In this document: in pieces, positions 9,407 through 17,013 of the stretch
Layout of the letters: the number at the start of each line of letters is the position of its first letter
How positions within the stretch are numbered: position 1 is the first letter of the stretch
DNA from: M3007 sp031425035
Lineage (GTDB): Bacteria; Bacteroidota; Bacteroidia; Chitinophagales; Saprospiraceae
Direction: 5' to 3'
Length of the DNA stretch: 64,000 nt
NCBI GenBank assembly: GCA_031425035.1
Contig: JANPIN010000018.1
Location: 13,726 to 77,725, forward strand
The notes under the pieces: generated by a model
What the model was told of the DNA's origin: nothing
Databases searched by the model: none
What the model saw: only the letters and a program-made list of their open reading frames with translations
Translations under genes and position numbers: made by a program

Positions 9407-9638
9407 ATCAGCAGGCGGTGTTAGTGCGGGGTGAAGTTACGATGATTTTTTATTCGAGGCCCCTGCGGCGGGCCTCCGTGTGAAGCCCGAACGTTTTTCA
9501 CGGCTATTTTACTGCCCGAAAAGGGAATATTTTTCGTGTCCGGAAAGCCGAAGCGGTCGGTAAGCTGTTTACATTTTTAAAATTACAAAACTAAACCTGC
9601 CGCAACTTCCGGTTCTTTGCCCAGCTTTTTACCTCTAT

Positions 9639-10397
9639 ATGGAACTTTACGCCCGCGAATTCGGCCAGGGCAGCCCGGTTATTATTCTGCATGGACTGTT
9701 CGGATTTTCCGACAACTGGCAGACGATTGCCAAAGCACTGGCCGCGAACCACCTGGTCATTACGCCTGATCTGCGCAACCACGGCCGGTCGCCGCATGTG
9801 CCGGGCCATAGTTATACGGAAATGGCGGAAGACATCCGGGCTTTCCTGGAGGCCCGCTGGATATTTACGAGCGCCGTCATCGGGCATAGTATGGGCGGAA
9901 AAACAGCCATGCAACTGGCCCTGCACTATCCCGACCTGGTCGATCGCCTGGTGGTAGTCGATATCGAACCCGGGCAGGCAGACGATAATCAGGGCGATAT
10001 TTTTGCGGCTTTGCTGGGCCTGGACCTGACGAAAATTACCTCGCGCCAGGAAGCCGATGCGTTTTTGACAACCAGGGTGCCGGATATGGGGACCCGCCAG
10101 TTTTTGCTGAAAAATATTACCCGCAACGAAAACGGCACTTATTCCTGGAAAATGAACTTACCCGAGCTCTGGAAACATTATGCCGATATTCTGGGGCCCG
10201 TCACCGGCGAACCATTTGACAAACCGACCTTATTCATCCGCGGCAGCCGCTCGGACTATATTAAAGATAGCGATCTGCCGGCGATCAAAATGTTGTTCCC
10301 GCAGGCCGAACTGGTGACGATTGAAGGAGCAGGGCACTGGGTACACGCGGATAAGCCGGCCGAATTATTCCACGTCATTCAGCAATTCCTGTCTTGA
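9639..10397 (+). CDS. Alpha/beta hydrolase, YbfF-like esterase
   Basis: 252 residues. The oxyanion region is LHGLFG (18-23), the strand-turn is DLRNHGRS, and the nucleophile elbow GHSMGG has Ser84. A late Asp (RGSRSDYI) and the C-terminal GAGHWVHADKP supply the other triad residues. This pattern closely follows YbfF, which hydrolyses short-chain acyl esters and acyl-CoA; the substrate here is not known. It is cytoplasmic, with no signal peptide. The gene stands alone, divergent from the cyclase gene across a 232-base gap that holds a short GC-rich hairpin (9456-9476) and nothing else I can name. Confidence 0.88.
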   Translation: MELYAREFGQGSPVIILHGLFGFSDNWQTIAKALAANHLVITPDLRNHGRSPHVPGHSYTEMAEDIRAFLEARWIFTSAVIGHSMGGKTAMQLALHYPDLVDRLVVVDIEPGQADDNQGDIFAALLGLDLTKITSRQEADAFLTTRVPDMGTRQFLLKNITRNENGTYSWKMNLPELWKHYADILGPVTGEPFDKPTLFIRGSRSDYIKDSDLPAIKMLFPQAELVTIEGAGHWVHADKPAELFHVIQQFLS

Positions 10398-10536
10398 ACC
10401 CGTCTAAAACCAGTCACATTCAGCCCAACTACGACTAAAAGACGGCATTTTGTCGTTAAGGCATTTTTAAGGAATGCCGGTTTCTGTTCCCTGTCCGATC
10501 TTGCTCCCCCTTTTTTTCTAAACCCACAAGTACACT

Positions 10537-12162
10537 ATGTATAAAATTCGTTTCACACTGCTGCTGCTCGTTGCGCTGAGCCTGCTGACCAACGTTGCAC
10601 AAGGCCAGCGCCGCTATTTTGAAATATCCAAAAACCTGGAAATATTCGCCAATGCCTATCGGGAACTCAACCAGGCCTACGTGGACGAACTGGACCCCAA
10701 CCAGGTTATGCGCCGCGGCATGGACGCGATGCTCGGCGGACTCGATCCCTACACCAATTATTTTTCCGAGACGGATATTGAAGGTTTTCGCATCCAGACC
10801 GACGGCAAATACAATGGCGTCGGCGCCGTGGCTAAAAGTATGGGCGGCTGGGTCGTGGTCTCCGAAATTTATGAGGGCAGCCCGGCCCATAAATCCGGCT
10901 TAAAAGTCGGCGACGCCATCGTCAGCGTGGACGGCCAAAGCGCCAAAGGGAAAACCGATGAGCAGGTGCTGGACTTTCTGCGCGGCTTTCCGGGCACAGA
11001 AGCGGAGTTGCTGGTTCGTCGTCCCGGCGAAGCGAAAGACGTGAAAATCAAATTGCAACGCGATGAGGTCAACATACCCAATGTGCCGCATTCGGGACTG
11101 GTGGCGGAGCATGTGGGTTACGTGAACCTGACCACCTACACCCAGGATGCCGGCGAAAATGTGGCCAATGCCCTGCGCGCCATGAAGAATAAAGATGCCG
11201 ATCTGAAAGGCCTTATCCTGGATCTGCGCGGCAATGGCGGCGGTTTGCTCAACGAAGCCGTGAACCTCATCAACGTGTTCGTACCCGCCGGCGAAATGGT
11301 GGTCAGTACGAAAGGCAAGGTGCCGGAGTGGAATATTTCTTTCAAAACCCAGAACCCGCCGGTCGATGAAACCATCCCGGTGGTGGTACTCGTGGATGCG
11401 CACAGTGCCTCGGCCAGCGAGGTGACTTCCGGCGCATTGCAGGATCTGGACCGCGCGGTGATCATGGGCCAGCGCAGTTTTGGCAAGGGCCTCGTGCAGA
11501 ACATGAAAGAAATCGGCTACAACTCGAAAATCAAGCTGACCACTGCGAAGTACTACACGCCTTCCGGCCGCTGTATCCAGGCCGTGCGCTATAAAGACGG
11601 CAAGCCCGTGGATATTCCGGAACCGGAGCGCGGCCAATTCAAAACCCGCGACGGACGTCCGGTTTCCGATGGCGGCGGTATCAAACCCGATGTGCTGCTT
11701 CCCCATGATAGCGCCACCGGGGTGGTGAAAGCCCTGCTGGACCAGAACCTTGTTTTCGACTACGCCACCCAGTTTGCGCTCAAACATGCCAGCATCGATT
11801 CGGTAGAAATTTTCGCTTTTAATGAATGGGATGATTTCAACCGTTTTGTGGCCGGCAAAAACTTTACCTACCAGACGGTTTCGGAGCAAAAAATGGCGGA
11901 ACTGCGGGCGGCGGCACTCAACGAAAATATCACGCTCGGTACCGATTTCGAAGACCTGACCAAGAAAGTAGCAACGGAAAAAAAAGGGGCGCTCGAAAAA
12001 AATAAAGCCCGCATCATCCATGAAATTGAACAGGAAATTGTGGGACGTTACTATTTCCAGCGGGGTAAAGTCCGTAAAGGTTTGAAAAACGACCCGGAGG
12101 TGGACGAAGCTGTCCGCCTGCTGAACGACCCGGCGCGGTATAAGTCTATGCTGGGTGCTTAA
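10537..12162 (+). CDS. S41 family C-terminal processing peptidase
   Basis: 541 residues with a signal peptide (cleavage near residues 21-23). A helical N-terminal region is followed by a PDZ domain (about 85-175) and the S41 protease domain. The catalytic Ser292 lies in HSASASEV and Lys317 in RSFGKGLV, 25 residues apart, as in CtpA. RGNGGGLLNEAV is the conserved protease core. The enzyme acts in the periplasm, trimming or degrading proteins from their C-termini. The last 140 residues form the helical C-terminal region common in Bacteroidota members. It is a single gene ending in an imperfect hairpin region of TTTAGAGG-type repeats. Confidence 0.92.
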   Translation: MYKIRFTLLLLVALSLLTNVAQGQRRYFEISKNLEIFANAYRELNQAYVDELDPNQVMRRGMDAMLGGLDPYTNYFSETDIEGFRIQTDGKYNGVGAVAKSMGGWVVVSEIYEGSPAHKSGLKVGDAIVSVDGQSAKGKTDEQVLDFLRGFPGTEAELLVRRPGEAKDVKIKLQRDEVNIPNVPHSGLVAEHVGYVNLTTYTQDAGENVANALRAMKNKDADLKGLILDLRGNGGGLLNEAVNLINVFVPAGEMVVSTKGKVPEWNISFKTQNPPVDETIPVVVLVDAHSASASEVTSGALQDLDRAVIMGQRSFGKGLVQNMKEIGYNSKIKLTTAKYYTPSGRCIQAVRYKDGKPVDIPEPERGQFKTRDGRPVSDGGGIKPDVLLPHDSATGVVKALLDQNLVFDYATQFALKHASIDSVEIFAFNEWDDFNRFVAGKNFTYQTVSEQKMAELRAAALNENITLGTDFEDLTKKVATEKKGALEKNKARIIHEIEQEIVGRYYFQRGKVRKGLKNDPEVDEAVRLLNDPARYKSMLGA

Positions 12163-12193
12163 AAATCTAAGCTGGTTTAGAGAGATTTAGAAA

Positions 12194-12267
12194 GTTTAGA
12201 GGGGTTTAGAGTCCGGGTGCATCACATTGATTATCAATGCTGTACCTTTTTCTAAACCCCTCTAAAC
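12194..12267. repeat. TTTAGAGGGG-type tandem repeat forming a hairpin between convergent genes
   Basis: Positions 12194-12210 pair perfectly with 12251-12267 (17 bases). Both arms are built from TTTAGAGGGG-like units that continue outward (12174-12193 and 12268-12282). The 40-base loop holds a second small stem (CATTGA/TCAATG). It separates the S41 peptidase gene from the radical SAM gene, both of which end here, and probably also terminates transcription. Confidence 0.7.
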
Positions 12268-12301
12268 CCCTCTAAACTAAACTCATGCGTCCACCTTTCC
12301 T

Positions 12302-13375
12302 TCAAAACAGCCGTAACTGAGTCGTTTTGTACTGTTCATGTAGCTCCAGGTTATAGGCCGGCATTTTTCGATCCGTCAAATATTTGGCTTTGGCCATGCG
12401 CATCTGGGCATGGACCATTTCGGCGATCTTGCCTTCTCCGCCCATGCGGGTACCGGGCCGGTGGTCGTGCAGGTTTCCCCCGTGGGTTTCCCGGATTTTA
12501 TGCAACACCTTTTCGGCGCGGTCGGGCAGGGTTTTGCGCAGCCAGTCTTCAAAAATAAGGGCCACATCGCCGTTCAGGCGAACCATCGTGTGGCCAACGC
12601 CCAGCGCGCCGACATCGGCAACCGTTTTGACCAGAGAAAATATTTCATGGTCGTTCAGACCGGGTATAATGGGCGCCATCATCACGAACACGGGAATACC
12701 GGCGCGGGTCAGCGTCTCCACGGTGCGCAGACGCTGGGCAATGGAAGCCGTGCGGGGTTCCAGAAATTGCCGCAGCTCCTCTTCCAGGGTCGTAATACTG
12801 ATCGCCACGTGCACCAGCCGTTCGGAGGCCAGTTGGCGCAACAGGTCGAGGTCGCGGAGGATCAGGCTGTTTTTCGTGATCAGGCTAACCGGGTGGCGGT
12901 ATTTCCAGAACACTTCGAGGCACTGCCGGGTAATGCCGAATTTCCGCTCGGCCGGCTGATAAATATCCGTGTTGCCGGCAAACATAATGGGCACGGCCTT
13001 CCAGTTCTTCTTTTTGAATTCCTGCTCGAGCAACTCCGCCGCATTGCGTTTCACCAGTATTTTTTGCTCGAAATCCAGTCCGGCGCTATAGCCCCAATAA
13101 GGATGGGTGTTGCGGGCATAACAGTAAATGCAGCCGTGTTCGCAGCCCTGATAGGGGTTCATGCTCCATTCCAGCGGAATATCGGCGCTGATCACCTTGT
13201 TTAAAATCGTTTTGGGATGCGTTTCCAGGTACTGCGTTTTAGGATGCGGGTCTTCCCATTCTTCGGTCACCATCGCCCAGTCCACCGGCTGCTCATCCCG
13301 TACGATCTGTTCGTATTTCGAGCTGGGATTAATCTGAGCGCCACGCCCGCGTAGGAAAGAAGGGTCTTTTTTCAC
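12302..13375 (-). CDS. PA0069-family radical SAM protein (SplB-related)
   Basis: 357 residues from a GTG at 13375. The iron-sulfur motif CEHGCIYC (CxxxCxxC) and the surrounding YQGCEHGCIYCYAR mark a radical SAM enzyme of the spore photoproduct lyase-like group, often annotated as a DNA repair photolyase; its real substrate is unknown. The N-terminus FLRGRGAQINP is the family signature. The frame stays open to 13513, but a -7 element at 13394-13401 overlaps the earlier TTG, and the usual family length is about 350, so GTG 13375 is chosen. The gene is divergent from the SDR gene with a 64-base gap. Confidence 0.87.
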   Translation of the reverse strand: MKKDPSFLRGRGAQINPSSKYEQIVRDEQPVDWAMVTEEWEDPHPKTQYLETHPKTILNKVISADIPLEWSMNPYQGCEHGCIYCYARNTHPYWGYSAGLDFEQKILVKRNAAELLEQEFKKKNWKAVPIMFAGNTDIYQPAERKFGITRQCLEVFWKYRHPVSLITKNSLILRDLDLLRQLASERLVHVAISITTLEEELRQFLEPRTASIAQRLRTVETLTRAGIPVFVMMAPIIPGLNDHEIFSLVKTVADVGALGVGHTMVRLNGDVALIFEDWLRKTLPDRAEKVLHKIRETHGGNLHDHRPGTRMGGEGKIAEMVHAQMRMAKAKYLTDRKMPAYNLELHEQYKTTQLRLF

Positions 13376-13393
13376 AATTGCTGCTTGTTGATG

Positions 13394-13401
13394 CAAATTT
13401 A
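13394..13401 (-). promoter_or_regulatory. Candidate -7 element of the radical SAM gene
   Basis: On the minus strand it reads TAAATTTG, matching TAnnTTTG. It lies 18 bases before the GTG at 13375. A TTG exists upstream, but its spacing is about 26 bases, so the -33 part is not convincing. Confidence 0.35.
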
Positions 13402-13439
13402 AAACAAAATATTTTAAAAGTGTGCTGCAACTTTGCCGG

Positions 13440-14225
13440 ATGGAAATATCATTATTAGGTAAAAATGCCCTCGTGGGCGGCGCCAGTGCCGGCATTGGCC
13501 GGGCCGTAGCCATCGAGCTGGCTTTGCTGGGCGCTAACGTTACGCTGCTCGCCCGAACCGAAACCGCCTTGCAGGCCGCGCTCGACCTGCTGGATACCAG
13601 TCAGGGCCAGACGCACCAGTATCTGGTCGCTGATTTTGCGCAACCCTCCGCCCTGCTGGAACGGGTAACTACGCTGCTGACCCAGCATCCGATCCACATT
13701 CTGGTGAATAATACGGGTGGCCCAGCCGGCGGACCGATCACTGCGGCCACGCCGGAAAATTTTCTGGCGGCCTATAACAACCATCTGATCTGTAATCAAT
13801 TACTGGCCCAGGCCGTGTTGCCAGGCATGCAGGCCGGCGCATTCGGGCGTATTATCAATATCATCAGTACTTCGGTAAAAGAACCGCTCGATAACCTGGG
13901 CGTATCCAATTCTACGCGCTGGGCAGTCGCCGGCTGGGCCAAGACCTGGGCCAATGAGGTGGGACCGCAGGGCATTACGGTCAATAATGTGCTGCCAGGG
14001 TATACGCGTACCGGCCGGTTACAGGAAATAGTGGAGAAACGCGCCGCTGCCGGTAACCAAACCGCGGAAGCCATTGAAATGCAGTTCAAAAGCCACGTGC
14101 CCCTGCGCCGTTTTGCCGAACCCGCCGAAGTGGCCGCTGCCGTGGCCTTTCTGGCCAGCCCGGCCGCCGCGTATATAACAGGAATAAATCTGCCGGTAGA
14201 CGGGGGGCGTACGCGGAGTTTATAA
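13440..14225 (+). CDS. Atypical short-chain dehydrogenase/reductase
   Basis: 261 residues from the ATG at 13440. The cofactor motif GGASAGIG (13-20) and NNTGGPAG show an SDR Rossmann fold, and the C-terminal INLPVDGGRTRSL is typical. The active-site Tyr-x-x-x-Lys is absent: the expected site reads SNSTRWAVAGWAKT, where a Ser-Asn-x-x-Arg pattern replaces it. A small SDR subgroup annotated as 3-oxoacyl-ACP reductase-like shares this, so activity is uncertain. GTG at 13422 is in frame, but ATG 13440 fits the family start. A hairpin lies just past the end. Confidence 0.85.
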   Translation: MEISLLGKNALVGGASAGIGRAVAIELALLGANVTLLARTETALQAALDLLDTSQGQTHQYLVADFAQPSALLERVTTLLTQHPIHILVNNTGGPAGGPITAATPENFLAAYNNHLICNQLLAQAVLPGMQAGAFGRIINIISTSVKEPLDNLGVSNSTRWAVAGWAKTWANEVGPQGITVNNVLPGYTRTGRLQEIVEKRAAAGNQTAEAIEMQFKSHVPLRRFAEPAEVAAAVAFLASPAAAYITGINLPVDGGRTRSL

Positions 14226-14240
14226 GTCCAAACAACAAAA

Positions 14241-14264
14241 AAGGCCATCCGGGAGGATGGCCTT
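14241..14264 (-). terminator. Rho-independent terminator of the sigma factor gene
   Basis: A perfect 10-base stem (14241-14250 with 14255-14264) has a 4-base loop. Read on the minus strand it is followed by TTTTGTTGTT, so it terminates the minus-strand sigma factor gene that ends at 14289. It may also stop the SDR transcript, although on that side it is followed by a G-run. Confidence 0.8.
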
Positions 14265-14288
14265 GGGGGGGACGCTATTGTCTGTTTG

Positions 14289-14807
14289 TTAGTTTGGATG
14301 GAAGCCGTAGCTCGACAGGATCTTACCTTTTAACTCCTTGCGGGCGAAGAAGATGCGGCTTTTGACCGTACCCAACGGCAGCGAAAGTTCATCAGCAATT
14401 TCCTGGTATTTGAATCCCTCGAAATGCATCAGAAAAGGTATGCGAATGCTATCGTCCAGCGATTCCACCATCCCATTCAATTCCTTGAGCATAATCCCAC
14501 CTTCAGCCGCATTGGCTGTAGCGTGACTACCGGAGTTGAGATAATACTGATTATCCGTGGTGTCCAGAATGGTGTTTGCTTTCACCTTTTTCCGGTAATT
14601 GTTGATGAAGATGTTCTTCATGATCGTGAACATCCAGGCTTTGAAATTGGTGCCAGGTTGAAATTTGTCCCGGTTAAACAGCGCACGGTACGCCGTTTCC
14701 TGGTACAGGTCCTTGGCATCCTCCATGTTCTTCGTCAAATTATAGGCGAAGGAGTGAAGCAAAGTCTGCAAGGTGTTCAGTTTGCCGTTGAATTCCATGG
14801 GTGTCAT
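14289..14807 (-). CDS. ECF-type RNA polymerase sigma factor
   Basis: 172 residues from the ATG at 14807. The sigma region 2 helices are clear (DAKDLYQETAYRAL, FKAWMFTIMKNIFINNY), followed by a linker and the region 4 helix-turn-helix (LSLPLGTVKSRIFFAR). It directs RNA polymerase to an unknown regulon. No anti-sigma gene is adjacent. An in-frame ATG at 14843 lies inside the -7 element, so it cannot be used from that promoter. ATG 14807 has AAAGGAG six bases upstream (14813-14819), an unusually good ribosome-binding site for this phylum. Confidence 0.93.
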   Translation of the reverse strand: MTPMEFNGKLNTLQTLLHSFAYNLTKNMEDAKDLYQETAYRALFNRDKFQPGTNFKAWMFTIMKNIFINNYRKKVKANTILDTTDNQYYLNSGSHATANAAEGGIMLKELNGMVESLDDSIRIPFLMHFEGFKYQEIADELSLPLGTVKSRIFFARKELKGKILSSYGFHPN

Positions 14808-14840
14808 GGTAGCTCCTTTGTTTTGTTTGAATTGATGCTC

Positions 14841-14873
14841 CAAAGATAAGAGCTTTGTTTAACTTCTACCAAA
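14841..14873 (-). promoter_or_regulatory. Bacteroidota promoter of the sigma factor gene
   Basis: On the minus strand there is TTTG (14873-14870), a 21-base spacer and TATCTTTG (14848-14841), an exact match to TTTG-N19-21-TAnnTTTG. Transcription should start near 14835, leaving a leader of about 28 bases before the ATG at 14807. Confidence 0.75.
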
Positions 14874-15476
14874 CTTTTCTTGAACAAAAAATTGTCCGTT
14901 TCTGTCATTATTTGATGTCATAACACTCAATGTATGGCTAATGTACTGAAAAACAATTTGTTATGTTATTTTGACAAAATCTAAGTCAAATTTATGTTTC
15001 AAAATAAATTGAAAATAATGAATGATGCCTGAACAATACAATTGGGCTTTTTGACCTCTATTTTAGGAAAATTCGACGTCAAAACAATTAGATTGCGTCA
15101 TTTATTACTTTCGAAGGGCTCCGTGTTGAAGGTCTGCCCCTTATTTTGTTTAATCATCAACGCGCTACATTACATTTCTGCTGCCAGCCCTTTTTTTTAT
15201 AAAATTTAGCGCTAAACCTTTTTTTAAGCTTCTCAAATCTTGCTAAAATGCCCCTGTTTTCGTCACTATATTGTTGACCGGTTTCCACGTAGATAACAGG
15301 ACATCAAAGATGTGCCATTGGACCAGCTCCATGGTAAAGGTGTATTGCAATGTGCACAGATAGTGTATGGCTCACACTAGAGGCAAAATTCGCCACACTC
15401 TGCTGTACTCCCGGCCACATCCACCCCGAAACGGGCAAATAGAGCATTTAACCACCATCATTGACCACCGCTATCC
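14874..15476. other. AT-rich gene-free stretch
   Basis: About 600 bases without a convincing reading frame. It contains a perfect 12-base palindrome TTTAGCGCTAAA (15205-15216) flanked by T8 (15191-15198) and T7 (15219-15225), which could be an operator. No tRNA or clear terminator was found. The last 150 bases are less AT-rich and may be leader sequence for the amidase gene. Confidence 0.5.
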
Positions 15477-15484
15477 TATTTTTG
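15477..15484 (+). promoter_or_regulatory. Possible -7 element before the amidase gene
   Basis: TATTTTTG matches TAnnTTTG but lies only 4 bases before the ATG at 15488, which would make the message nearly leaderless. No well-spaced TTTG is present upstream. It could be chance. Confidence 0.2.
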
Positions 15485-15487
15485 CGC

Positions 15488-16909
15488 ATGCTGCCTAAGT
15501 ATTCTTCCCTTTCCGAACTACAAGCCGCCTTGCGAAATGGCCAGATCACCTGTCATGCCCTGGTTAGGCATTATATTTCGCAAATTGAAAATCACCGGGC
15601 GCTGAACGCGTATGTAGACGTGTGGGAAACAGAAGCGCTGGACCGGGCGACTGTGCTGGATCACAAACTCGGGGAGCAGCCGGCGCAACTGGGGCGCCTG
15701 TTCGGTCTGGTGGTCAGCATTAAAGACAATATTTGCTACGCGGGCCATGTGGTAACCGCCGCCTCGAAAATACTGGAAGGTTTTACTGCTCTCTACTCCG
15801 CTACGGTCGTGCAACGCCTGCTGGACGAAGATGCCATCATTATCGGCCGCACCAACTGCGATCAGTTTGGGATGGGCTCCTCCAACGAAAACTCCATATA
15901 TGGTCCGGTGTGCAACGCCCTCGATCCGGAGCGCGTCCCCGGAGGCTCTTCGGGCGGCGCGGCGGTAGCCCTACAGACCGACACTTGCCTGGCCGCTATA
16001 GGCAGCGATACGGGCGGTTCCGTGCGCCAGCCGGCAGGCTTTTGCGGGGTTTGGGGATTTAAACCCAGTTATGGGCGTATTTCCCGGCATGGTTTGCTGG
16101 CCTATGGTTCTTCCTTCGATCAAATCGGTATTCTGGCCCATGAACCCGCGCTGATCGCTACATTACTGGAGGTCATGGCCGGTCCGGATGACTATGATAG
16201 TACGGTTTTGGCTGGTCAAAGTGCGCGTGATACTACTTTAAACGGCCAACCGGCGCGCATAGCTTACTTTCCGCAAACCATTGATAATGAATCCATCGAT
16301 GCCGGTGTGCAAACGGTCACCCGGCAATTCATCGAACAACTGCGCGGCGCGGGCCATACCGTGGAAGCGGCGGACTTCGATCTGCTGGATTTCATTATTC
16401 CCACCTATTATGTACTGACTACGGCGGAAGCATCCAGCAACCTGGCGCGTTATGATGGCGTGCGCTACGGTTATCGCAGTCCGCAGGCCCGAAACCTGGA
16501 AGAAAATTACGTAATGTCTCGAAGTGAAGGCTTCAGCGCGGAAGTAAAACGCCGCATTTTGCTGGGTACATTCGTTTTGAGCAGCGGATACTACGATGCC
16601 TATTATACCAAAGCCCAGCAGGCGCGGCAATTGATCCGGCAGCGCGTGCTGGAGGTACTGGCCGACTACGATTTCATCCTGATGCCCGTTGCGCCTTCTG
16701 TGGCCTGGAAATTTGGGGAGAAGTCGGACGATCCCGTCGCTATGTACCTCTCCGATATTTACACCGTGCTGGCCAACCTGGCGGGCGTACCGGCCCTGGC
16801 TTTACCAGCAGGCCGACACCCGGAGAATGGCCTGCCCGTCGGTATTCAGTTGATGAGCGGTTTATGGGAAGAAGAGCGCCTGCTGGCTTTTGGTGACACC
16901 CTGACCTAA
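15488..16909 (+). CDS. gatA: Amidase, Asp/Glu-tRNA amidotransferase subunit A type
   Basis: 473 residues from the ATG at 15488. The amidase-signature fold is complete. The catalytic Lys79 lies in VVSIKDNI, and two Ser residues lie in PGGSSGGAAVAL and GSDTGGSVRQPA. Downstream, GFKPSYGRISRHGLLAYGSSFDQ matches GatA closely. GatA releases ammonia from glutamine for GatB to convert Glu-tRNAGln or Asp-tRNAAsn. gatB and gatC are not adjacent, which is common in this phylum. The C-terminus (ALPAGRHPENGLPVGIQLM) is complete. A related amidase is the main alternative but less likely. Confidence 0.88.
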   Translation: MLPKYSSLSELQAALRNGQITCHALVRHYISQIENHRALNAYVDVWETEALDRATVLDHKLGEQPAQLGRLFGLVVSIKDNICYAGHVVTAASKILEGFTALYSATVVQRLLDEDAIIIGRTNCDQFGMGSSNENSIYGPVCNALDPERVPGGSSGGAAVALQTDTCLAAIGSDTGGSVRQPAGFCGVWGFKPSYGRISRHGLLAYGSSFDQIGILAHEPALIATLLEVMAGPDDYDSTVLAGQSARDTTLNGQPARIAYFPQTIDNESIDAGVQTVTRQFIEQLRGAGHTVEAADFDLLDFIIPTYYVLTTAEASSNLARYDGVRYGYRSPQARNLEENYVMSRSEGFSAEVKRRILLGTFVLSSGYYDAYYTKAQQARQLIRQRVLEVLADYDFILMPVAPSVAWKFGEKSDDPVAMYLSDIYTVLANLAGVPALALPAGRHPENGLPVGIQLMSGLWEEERLLAFGDTLT

Positions 16910-17013
16910 ACCGCCCTTCATTTGTTCTACAGGGTAGTACAATCATTTTACCCCCTGCCTGGTGTACAATCTCCCCGGTCATTTTTTCGTTTTTTGCTCC
17001 GAATCCTACACCG

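Noticed and set aside
9456..9476. GC-rich 7-base hairpin between the cyclase and esterase genes
   Set aside because: Too short and without T-run; both neighbours start here, so a terminator makes no sense. Could be chance.
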